From NCBI GenBank assembly GCA_934699135.1, contig CAKUVM010000027.1, forward strand, positions 1 through 24,046: a stretch of DNA of 24,046 nucleotides, given 5' to 3'. This document shows positions 8,333 through 14,934 of this stretch, in pieces (within the stretch, counting starts at the first letter, position 1; each line of letters opens with the position of its first letter). The notes under the pieces are model-generated. The model was not told the origin of the DNA and did no database searches. It saw nothing but the letters and a program-made list of their open reading frames with translations. Made by a program: the position numbers and the translations under genes. This DNA comes from an uncultured Bacteroidales bacterium (GTDB lineage Bacteria > Bacteroidota > Bacteroidia > Bacteroidales > Marinilabiliaceae).

Positions 8333-8363
8333 GCCCTGACCTGAATAGGTTGGGGCATTTTTG
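8333..8363 (+). terminator. Terminator of tRNA-Thr
   Basis: GCCCTGACCT (8333-8342) pairs with AGGTTGGGGC (8347-8356) through ten pairs, including two G-T wobbles, around loop GAAT. It is followed by ATTTTTG. It lies 18 bp after the tRNA and 28 bp before the NUDIX start. Confidence 0.8.
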
Positions 8364-8391
8364 TATCCCCACGCCAAACATATAGCAAAAA

Positions 8392-8838
8392 ATGTACTCA
8401 TACGAATATCCGCGCCCCGCGCTGACAGCCGACGCCGTAATCCTCTCCACCAATACAGAAGGCGCACGAACCGTGCTGCTCATACGCCGCGGCAATGAGC
8501 CTTTTGCCGGCAAGTGGGCCTTGCCTGGTGGTTTTGTCAATGAAGGCGAGACATCGGCCGAAGCCGCGCGCCGCGAGTTGGAGGAGGAGACGGGGGTGCG
8601 GCTAGACAGCGCCGACCAGTTGGCGCAGATTGGGCTATACGACACGCCCGGCCGCGACCCGCGCGGATGGACCGTGAGCGCTGTCTACGCCACAGAACTG
8701 CCTGGCGAGCCTCTGGCGCACGGCGGCGATGACGCGACCGAGGCAAAATGGCACAAAGTGGATGAGTTGCCGCCCTTGGCCTTTGACCATGACAGGATTG
8801 TGGCCGATGTGCTGGACATAATAAGCTCCGAAGAGTGA
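8392..8838 (+). CDS. NUDIX hydrolase
   Basis: The 148-residue protein has a complete Nudix box at 47-69, 'GFVNEGETSAEAARRELEEETGV'-like (G47-x5-E53-x7-R61-E62-L63-x-E65-E66-x-G68-V69). It opens with 'MYSYEYPRPALTADAVIL', typical of single-domain ADP-ribose-pyrophosphatase-like Nudix proteins of Bacteroidetes. It should hydrolyse a nucleoside diphosphate linked to a second moiety. The substrate is not readable from the sequence. There is no winged-helix extension, so it is not a full NrtR-type regulator. Its stop overlaps the GTG start of nth (GTGA), so the two are translationally coupled. No consensus promoter lies in the short gap after the tRNA terminator. Confidence 0.9.
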   Translation: MYSYEYPRPALTADAVILSTNTEGARTVLLIRRGNEPFAGKWALPGGFVNEGETSAEAARRELEEETGVRLDSADQLAQIGLYDTPGRDPRGWTVSAVYATELPGEPLAHGGDDATEAKWHKVDELPPLAFDHDRIVADVLDIISSEE

Positions 8839-9494
8839 CAGCGAGGCAGCGATATGACGTCGTCTTGGGCCACTTTGCCAAGGCCATGCCTGATGCCGAC
8901 ACTGAACTGGCGTTTCGCAACGACTATGAGCTGCTTGTGGCCGTGATCCTTTCGGCGCAGTGCACTGACAAACGCGTCAATATGGTCACGCCGGCGCTTT
9001 TTATGCGCTGGCCTACGGTGCAGTCTTTGGCCGGGGCCTCTGAGGCCGATGTGTTGGCGGTCATCTCTTCCGTGAGCTACCCAAACTCAAAGTGTCGCTA
9101 TCTGGTGCAGATGGCGCGAATGGTGTGCGATGTCTTTGGCGGGCGTATCCCTCGCGGCCGCGAGGATCTTATGCGGTTGCCTGGCGTAGGGCGCAAGACG
9201 GCCAATGTCATGCTCATTGTTGCCTATGGTCAGCCCGCCATGCCTGTGGATACGCACGTGTTTCGCGTGGCGGCGCGCTTGGGGCTGACGCATGGCTGCA
9301 AGACTCCGGAGCAGACGGAACGGCAGCTCGTCGCCATGATTCCCGCACACCTATTGGGCAAGGCACACCATTGGCTCATACTCTTTGGTAGATACACGTG
9401 CACGGCCATATCGCCGCGCTGCGCCGACTGCGCGCTTGCCGGCCTGTGCCTGCGTCTGCACCCAGAGACCGCAGACGAACCGTCACTTTTCTAG
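8835..9494 (+). CDS. nth: Endonuclease III (DNA glycosylase/AP lyase)
   Basis: The 219-residue protein has the usual length for Nth. It has the helix-hairpin-helix 'LMRLPGVGRKTANVML' with catalytic K121, then 'MPVDTHVFRVA' with catalytic D139 (E. coli K120 and D138). It also has the four-cysteine iron-sulfur motif C-x6-C-x2-C-x5-C near the C-terminus ('CTAISPRCADCALAGLC'). It removes oxidised pyrimidines from DNA and nicks the abasic site in base excision repair. The GTG start at 8835 is preferred because the residues after it align with the beginning of known Nth proteins. The next in-frame Met (residue 18) would remove the first helix. The overlap with the NUDIX gene suggests one transcript for nucleotide-pool and DNA damage control. 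Confidence 0.95.
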   Translation: MTARQRYDVVLGHFAKAMPDADTELAFRNDYELLVAVILSAQCTDKRVNMVTPALFMRWPTVQSLAGASEADVLAVISSVSYPNSKCRYLVQMARMVCDVFGGRIPRGREDLMRLPGVGRKTANVMLIVAYGQPAMPVDTHVFRVAARLGLTHGCKTPEQTERQLVAMIPAHLLGKAHHWLILFGRYTCTAISPRCADCALAGLCLRLHPETADEPSLF

Positions 9495-9509
9495 GCGTCA
9501 CGACACACG

Positions 9510-9555
9510 AAAAAAGAGTTCCCCGACCTCCTTGTTAAGGGAGGTCGGGGAACTC
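9510..9555 (-). terminator. Intrinsic terminator of clpB
   Basis: A 16-bp perfect stem (9516-9531 with 9540-9555) around an 8-nt loop is followed on the minus strand by a run of six T (9515-9510). It is a textbook Rho-independent terminator placed 29 bp after the clpB stop. On the plus strand it lacks a T-run but may also slow nth transcripts. Confidence 0.88.
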
Positions 9556-9584
9556 TCGTCATACTACTCTTGCCCTAGTGTCGG

Positions 9585-12176
9585 CTAGTTCTTGAATGTC
9601 AAGTGGTCTCCGTCAACGTCCACCGTCATAGGTTTCTCTTTGTTGACTTCGCCCGCCAATATCTTCTTAGACAAGTCGTTAAGCACGTAGGTCTGAAGAG
9701 CCCTCTTGACAGGGCGCGCGCCAAACATTGGGTCGTAGCCTGCGTCGGCCAGCCAATTGATGGCTGCCGGGGTGATCCTCAGCTCCACACCGTTCTTTTG
9801 GAGCATCTTCTGCACTGCGGCGAACTGTAAGCCCACCACCTCACGAATGCGCTCCTTGCTGAGCGGGGTGAACGTCACGATCTCGTCAATACGGTTGAGC
9901 AACTCCGGGCGTATGGTCTTGCGTAACAATTCCATAACCTCGCGCTTGCTGGTCTCAATGAGTTCCGGCGTAATCTTGTTGCCATTCTTCTCAAACTCCT
10001 CCTGGATAAGGTTGGAGCCGAGGTTGGACGTCATGATTATAATGGTGTTCTTGAAGTCCACCGTGCGACCCTTATTGTCCGTCAGGCGGCCATCATCAAG
10101 CACCTGGAGGAGGATATTGAAGACATCGGGGTGAGCCTTCTCAATCTCATCGAGCAGAACCACGGAATACGGCTTACGCCTTACGGCTTCAGTCAACTGC
10201 CCGCCCTCATCGTAGCCTACGTATCCCGGAGGCGCGCCAATCAGGCGCGAAACACTGTGTTTCTCCTGATACTCCGACATATCGATACGAGTCATCTGCT
10301 GCTCATCATCAAAGAGAAACTCAGCCAATGCCTTGGCCAACTCCGTCTTGCCCACACCCGTGGTGCCGATGAATATGAACGAACCGATGGGCCTGCGCGA
10401 GTCTTGCAATCCAGCGCGAGAGCGACGCACCGCGTCGGCCACGGCATGGATGGCCTCGTCTTGGCCAACGACCCTCTTGTGCAACTCATCCTCCAAGTGG
10501 AGGAGCTTGGTGCGCTCACTCTCAAGCATCTTGGACACAGGGATGCCGGTCCAACGAGAGACGACCTCCGCTATGTCGTCCGAGTCGACCTCCTCCTTGA
10601 TAAGCGCGCCCGAAGCCTGCATCTTCTGCAACTTCTGGTTGAGCTCGTCAATCTTCTTCTGAGCCTCTGTCAGCTTGCCGTAGCGCAACTCTGCCACGCG
10701 GGCGTAGTCACCCTCACGCTCGGCTTTTTGGGCGTCGAACTTAATCTGCTCAATTAGGGCTTTCTGCTGCTGGATGTCCTCGATGACGTCTTTCTGCGCT
10801 TTCCATTGAGCCCTGTGCTCGGTGCATTGCGCCTTCTGCTCGGCAATCTCCTTGTCAAGCTCGGCGATCTTGGCCGTGTCCCCCTCGCGGAGGATGGCCG
10901 CACGCTCAATCTCTAACTGTTTGAGCTTACGCTCCAAGTCGTCAATCTCTTCCGGCACGGAGTTCATCTCCATACGCAGGTGAGCCGCCGCCTCATCGAT
11001 AAGGTCGATAGCCTTGTCTGGCAGGAACCTCTGCGAGATGTAACGACGAGACAGGGTGACGGCCGAGATTATGGCCTCGTCCTTGATGCGCACCTTGTGG
11101 TGAGTCTCGTACTTCTCCTTGATGCCTCGGAGAATGGCGATGGCGTCCTCCTCCGAAGGCTCGTCAACCATCACCGTCTGAAACCTGCGCTCCAGCGCCT
11201 TGTCTTTCTCAAAGTACTTCTGATACTCGTCCAGCGTGGTCGCGCCTATGGCTCTTAGCTCACCGCGGGCCAGTGCCGGCTTCAAGATGTTGGCCGCGTC
11301 CATGGCTCCGTTGCTCTGGCCTGCGCCAACGAGCGTGTGAATCTCATCGATGAACAAGATTATGCGCCCGTTGGACGACACGACCTCCTTCACCACGCTC
11401 TTCAGCCTCTCCTCAAACTCACCCTGGTACTTGGCGCCGGCTATGAGCGCGCCCATATCTAGTGAGAATATCTCTTTGTCCTTGAGGTTCTCCGGCACAT
11501 CTCCGCTTATGATTCTGTGCGCAAGGCCCTCGGCTATGGCCGTCTTGCCCACGCCCGGCTCACCAATGAGGATTGGGTTGTTCTTCGTCCTCCGGCTTAA
11601 GATTTGCAGTACGCGCCTTATCTCCTCGTCACGGCCAATCACGGGGTCAAGCTTGCCTGTCCTCGCACGGTCGTTGAGGTTTATGGCGTATTTGCTGAGG
11701 GCGTTATATGTCTCCTCCGCATTCTGGTCCGTCACCTTGGAGCCTTTGCGCAGTTCACGAATGGCGGCTCGGAAGTCTTTCTCCGTGGCTCCCGCGTCTT
11801 TGAGTATCTGCGCGGCAGTCCCTTTGCCTTCCAAGACCGCGAGCAAGATGAACTCCACCGAGACGAACTGATCCCCCTCGGCCTTGCTCTCCTCTTGCGC
11901 TTTGAGCAGTACGCTGTTGGCATCGCTACTAAAGTAAGTCTGGCCATCGCCACCGCTCACTTTGGGCAATCCCTTTATGGCGCGGTCTACGGCCTCGGCC
12001 ACAGTGGGCGAGACCCCGCATTTGTTGAAGACGTAGTTGGTCACGTCTGGCGTGGTCTCCATTATCGCCTTCAGTATGTGAAGAGGTTCCAACGATTGCT
12101 GTCCGCTGGCCTGTGCCATCTGCGCAGCCTTGTTGATGGCCTCTTGCGACTTGACTGTAAAGTTGTTGAAATCCAT
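9585..12176 (-). CDS. clpB: ATP-dependent chaperone ClpB
   Basis: The 863-residue length is standard for ClpB. The order is an N-terminal Clp repeat domain (about 1-145), a first AAA+ module with Walker A at 205-212 (K211) and Walker B D277-E278, and the coiled-coil middle domain (about 400-525). A second AAA+ module follows, with Walker A at 604-611 (K610) and Walker B D676-E677, then the small C-terminal domain. The long middle domain and absence of a ClpP-binding IGF loop separate it from ClpA/ClpC. It is a cytoplasmic hexameric disaggregase that works with DnaK/DnaJ/GrpE to rescue heat-aggregated proteins. An ECF sigma gene lies upstream on the same strand across a 214-bp gap. I see no CIRCE element there. 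Confidence 0.97.
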   Translation of the reverse strand: MDFNNFTVKSQEAINKAAQMAQASGQQSLEPLHILKAIMETTPDVTNYVFNKCGVSPTVAEAVDRAIKGLPKVSGGDGQTYFSSDANSVLLKAQEESKAEGDQFVSVEFILLAVLEGKGTAAQILKDAGATEKDFRAAIRELRKGSKVTDQNAEETYNALSKYAINLNDRARTGKLDPVIGRDEEIRRVLQILSRRTKNNPILIGEPGVGKTAIAEGLAHRIISGDVPENLKDKEIFSLDMGALIAGAKYQGEFEERLKSVVKEVVSSNGRIILFIDEIHTLVGAGQSNGAMDAANILKPALARGELRAIGATTLDEYQKYFEKDKALERRFQTVMVDEPSEEDAIAILRGIKEKYETHHKVRIKDEAIISAVTLSRRYISQRFLPDKAIDLIDEAAAHLRMEMNSVPEEIDDLERKLKQLEIERAAILREGDTAKIAELDKEIAEQKAQCTEHRAQWKAQKDVIEDIQQQKALIEQIKFDAQKAEREGDYARVAELRYGKLTEAQKKIDELNQKLQKMQASGALIKEEVDSDDIAEVVSRWTGIPVSKMLESERTKLLHLEDELHKRVVGQDEAIHAVADAVRRSRAGLQDSRRPIGSFIFIGTTGVGKTELAKALAEFLFDDEQQMTRIDMSEYQEKHSVSRLIGAPPGYVGYDEGGQLTEAVRRKPYSVVLLDEIEKAHPDVFNILLQVLDDGRLTDNKGRTVDFKNTIIIMTSNLGSNLIQEEFEKNGNKITPELIETSKREVMELLRKTIRPELLNRIDEIVTFTPLSKERIREVVGLQFAAVQKMLQKNGVELRITPAAINWLADAGYDPMFGARPVKRALQTYVLNDLSKKILAGEVNKEKPMTVDVDGDHLTFKN

Positions 12177-12390
12177 ATCTTAAATTTTCTCCTTTTCTGT
12201 CCCTTGGCTTGTGGGGTGAGAGGCTTGCGTCTCCCCGCCCTTGCCTTGGGCTTCGTCCTCATAATCCTCAACTGCTGTGCCAATGGCTGCGGTGTGCCAA
12301 ATAGGCGCACGAATGGTTGCAATAGATGCCGTTTTTAAGACAGAAAGTCAGGCCTGTGGTTTGCTTCTGCCAAAAAGGCGGAAGCTGCCT
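12177..12390 (-). promoter_or_regulatory. clpB upstream region with a direct repeat
   Basis: This 214-bp gap lies between the sigma gene stop and the clpB start. GGAG is present about 12 nt before the clpB ATG. No clean TTTG/TAnnTTTG promoter was found. The minus strand carries two copies of TTGGCACA (12293-12300 and 12276-12283) at a 17-bp period. An imperfect hairpin (12363-12385) follows the sigma gene closely but lacks a T-run. Whether clpB has its own promoter here or is read from the sigma gene is open. Confidence 0.4.
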
Positions 12391-12981
12391 TCATAAGGCG
12401 TTTGGGAGGATGAGGATTGCGGCGTGGAGCAAGATTCGGCGGAGAATCTTGAGGGCGTTGGAGACTTGTGTCTCGACTGTGCGCTTTGAAATGCCCAGCG
12501 CGTCGGCAATCTCTTGGTTGGACATGCCATCAAAGCGGTTGAGCATGAATATCTTACGGCATTGCTCTGGCAACTGCGCAAGAGCCTTGGCCACTTTGGC
12601 CTGCGCCTCGCTTTCTTCAATGAGGCTGTCGGCGGCGTCTTGCGCCATGTCGTCAGACATCATCAGGGCTTGGGCCTCATATTGCCGCCGCACCTTCTCA
12701 TGCTTTAAGACGTTTAGGCACGCATTCCTCACGGCCGTGTAGAGAAAAGACTTGACGTTTGCCAGCTTGGAGGTGTGCCTCTGCTCATAGAGCGAGACAA
12801 AGACGTTTTGCACGGCGTCGGACGCCGCATCGTCATCGGCCAAGAAACGCAGCGCGAAAAGCGTCAATGGGGTGTAGTAGCGGTCAAAGAGTTCATGGAA
12901 AGCGGCGTGTCCGAACTCGGTGGCCATATTCGCCACGAGCTCATCGTCTGTCATCTTGTGTGTTTGTCCCGCAGCTGCCAT
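12391..12981 (-). CDS. ECF-type RNA polymerase sigma-70 factor, Bacteroidetes type
   Basis: The 196-residue protein has sigma region 2 at about 25-95 ('FHELFDRYYTPLTLFALRFL', 'SDAVQNVFVSLYEQ', 'KSFLYTAVRNACLNVLK'). Region 4 lies at about 135-185, with the helix-turn-helix 'MSNQEIADALGISKRTVETQVSNALK'. Regions 1 and 3 are absent, as in ECF sigmas. The pattern resembles the large Bacteroides sigma-70 expansion family. Members of that family usually sit beside a FecR-type anti-sigma and SusC/SusD genes. Here the next gene on the strand is clpB and the divergent one is a GH9 cellulase, and no anti-sigma is visible. A second Met at residue 10 is an alternative start. Its target genes are unknown. 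Confidence 0.9.
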   Translation of the reverse strand: MAAAGQTHKMTDDELVANMATEFGHAAFHELFDRYYTPLTLFALRFLADDDAASDAVQNVFVSLYEQRHTSKLANVKSFLYTAVRNACLNVLKHEKVRRQYEAQALMMSDDMAQDAADSLIEESEAQAKVAKALAQLPEQCRKIFMLNRFDGMSNQEIADALGISKRTVETQVSNALKILRRILLHAAILILPNAL

Positions 12982-13123
12982 ACTTCCGCGAATATGGCGT
13001 AATTGGATGTCTTTTGCAATAGTTTTGAAATGCGTGGTTAGCCTGATGTTCTGCCGTATGATGCCTATGACTTCTTTGGGATTGCTAAATTTTGTATTTT
13101 AGCGCAGATAATTTAAACTTCAG
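12982..13123. promoter_or_regulatory. Divergent intergenic region, sigma factor / GH9
   Basis: This 142-bp gap must hold the start sites of both divergent genes. On the plus strand TAGTTTTG (13020-13027) fits the -7 TAnnTTTG element but has no TTTG at the right distance. A second A/T-rich near-match (TAAATTTTG, 13086-13094) has one extra base. Neither is convincing, and no clean promoter was seen on the minus strand. Confidence 0.3.
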
Positions 13124-14836
13124 ATGACAATGAAGACAATCCTTTGCGCCCCTATGGCATTGGCTCTCGCCCTGACGGCCTGTGGTGGCTCTCGGCAAGA
13201 GGCTGGCGCGCCGTCACCGCTCATTGGAGTGGATCAGTGTGGCTATCGCCCAGCCGATGGCAAGATGGCTCTGTTGCTTACGGCGGGTAAGAAATTTTCT
13301 GTCGTTAGTGAGGCGGATGGCTCCGTGGCCATTGAAGGTCAGGTTGGTGAGGCCCGTTTTTGGCCTGAGGCTGGCGACAGCGTGCGCCAGATGGAGTTCT
13401 CGGCTTTGCGCGAAGCTGGCGCCTATCGCATTGTGGTGGACGACACTTTGGCTTCAGCTCCGTTTGTGATCTCTGACACGGTCTACGCCTCCGCCCTCCG
13501 CTCGGCTGTCAAGGCGTTCTATTATAATAGGGCCTCAATGCCCATCGAGGCTCGCTATGGCGGCAAGTGGGCAAGGCCGGCAGGCCATCCTGACACTCTT
13601 GTCTTGATTCATGGCTCTGCCGCGTCTGCGGAGCGGCCGGAGGGGACTGCCATCTCGTCTCCGCGTGGCTGGTATGACGCGGGAGATTACAATAAGTATA
13701 TAGTTAACAGCTCCATATCCACATACTCGCTCATGCTTGCCGCCAAACTGTGGCCGACGGCCACGGATGCCCTGCGGGTGGGCATTCCCGAGAGCGGGAG
13801 TGGGATTCCGGATCTTGTGAGCGAGACGCTATATAACTTACGTTGGATGCTCACTATGCAAGATCCCACAGATGGTGGAGTCTATCACAAACTGACCACG
13901 CTAAGCTTCGAAGGCTTCATCATGCCGGCCGATTGTCACCAGCAGCGATATGTGGTGGCCAAAGGCACCGCAGCCGCGTTGGACTTGGCGGCCACAGCCT
14001 CTTTCGCAAGCCGATTGCTGCCTGGCGTCAACCCTTCGCTCCAATCTTTGGCAGACAGCTGCAAGAGCGTGGCTCTCAAGGCCTACAATTGGGCCAAGGC
14101 CAATCCTGGCGTCACGTTTCGGAACCCGGCCGACGTCTCCACGGGCGAGTATGGCGATGACAATCTTTCCGACGAGTGGCTATGGGCGGCGACGGAGATG
14201 TGGTTAACGTTTGGCGGTGACGACTACGCCGCCGATGCCCGTGCCCACACTGTGGCATGTCAAGTGCCATCGTGGGGCGTAGTGTCCGCTCTTGCTTACT
14301 ACTCCATGGTGGCTGATGGGCGCAATGTGCCAGGCTTTGACGCAAATGCGGCAATATGCTTGAGTGCGGACAGCCTGTTGCGGCGAGAGGCGGAGTCTCC
14401 CGTTTGCCTCTCGCTAGAGAAGTTTGACTGGGGCAGCAACTCCAGCGTAGCAAACGAGGCTATGCTCAAACTTGTGGCTGCCAAAGCGGCTCCCGAACGT
14501 GCGGCCGCTATGCGCGCTTCCGCCCTCAACGATGTCCACTATCTCTTCGGTCGCAACGGCGTGGGCTATAGCTTCATGACTGGCGTAGGCTCGCGCTCGC
14601 CTATGCACATCCATCACAGGCCATCCGCGGCCGATGGCATTGACGAGCCGGTGCCAGGCTTCTTGGCCGGAGGCCCCAACACGGTGGTCCCGACAGACTG
14701 TGGCGACGCGCCCACGCGCAGCCAATACCCTGCCAAGGCCTATGCCGACCAGGAGTGCAGCTACTCAACCAACGAGATTGCCATAAACTGGAACGCCCCG
14801 CTTGTCTTTGACCTTCTTGGGTTGTGGGGCAATTAG
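13124..14836 (+). CDS. GH9 family glycoside hydrolase (cellulase-like), lipoprotein
   Basis: The 570-residue protein opens with a lipoprotein signal ending in 'ALTACGG' (lipid-bearing C20), so it should be envelope-anchored. An N-terminal Ig-like domain of the cellulase type (about 33-120, starting 'IGVDQCGYRPADGKMALL') precedes the GH9 alpha/alpha barrel (about 130-570). The catalytic pieces are present: D185 and D188 in 'GWYDAGDYNKY', the 'GYSFMTGVGSRSPMHIHHRPS' signature, and the proton donor E551 in 'STNEIAINWNAPL'. Inverting endo- or exo-beta-1,4-glucanase activity is expected. Specificity (cellulose, beta-glucan, xyloglucan) cannot be assigned. The ATG at 13124 is followed by a second Met at residue 3. 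The gene diverges from the ECF sigma factor and ends at a strong terminator, so it is a single-gene unit. Confidence 0.93.
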   Translation: MTMKTILCAPMALALALTACGGSRQEAGAPSPLIGVDQCGYRPADGKMALLLTAGKKFSVVSEADGSVAIEGQVGEARFWPEAGDSVRQMEFSALREAGAYRIVVDDTLASAPFVISDTVYASALRSAVKAFYYNRASMPIEARYGGKWARPAGHPDTLVLIHGSAASAERPEGTAISSPRGWYDAGDYNKYIVNSSISTYSLMLAAKLWPTATDALRVGIPESGSGIPDLVSETLYNLRWMLTMQDPTDGGVYHKLTTLSFEGFIMPADCHQQRYVVAKGTAAALDLAATASFASRLLPGVNPSLQSLADSCKSVALKAYNWAKANPGVTFRNPADVSTGEYGDDNLSDEWLWAATEMWLTFGGDDYAADARAHTVACQVPSWGVVSALAYYSMVADGRNVPGFDANAAICLSADSLLRREAESPVCLSLEKFDWGSNSSVANEAMLKLVAAKAAPERAAAMRASALNDVHYLFGRNGVGYSFMTGVGSRSPMHIHHRPSAADGIDEPVPGFLAGGPNTVVPTDCGDAPTRSQYPAKAYADQECSYSTNEIAINWNAPLVFDLLGLWGN

Positions 14837-14859
14837 GCTCAGGAAAAAACTTAGAAGAG

Positions 14860-14909
14860 ATAAAAAGTAAGCCGTGCCGACCGATTGGTCGGCACGGCTT
14901 ACTTTTTAT
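14860..14909. terminator. Bidirectional terminator between GH9 and S9 peptidase genes
   Basis: A 23-bp perfect stem (14860-14882 with 14887-14909) closes on loop GATT. It has an A-run on the 5' side and a T-run on the 3' side, so it gives a hairpin plus U-tract in both directions. It sits between two convergent genes, 24 bp after the GH9 stop and 26 bp from the S9 stop. Confidence 0.93.
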
Positions 14910-14934
14910 GCGGCGGGAGCGTCTATGGCCCGCG

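Noticed and set aside
12276..12300. Sigma-54 promoter upstream of clpB
   Set aside because: The -12 element reads TTGA instead of TTGC, losing the essential GC step. It is kept only as part of a direct-repeat observation.
11604..12338. 244-aa plus-strand frame across the clpB start
   Set aside because: It is an antisense shadow of clpB and its leader, with no motif and no ribosome site.
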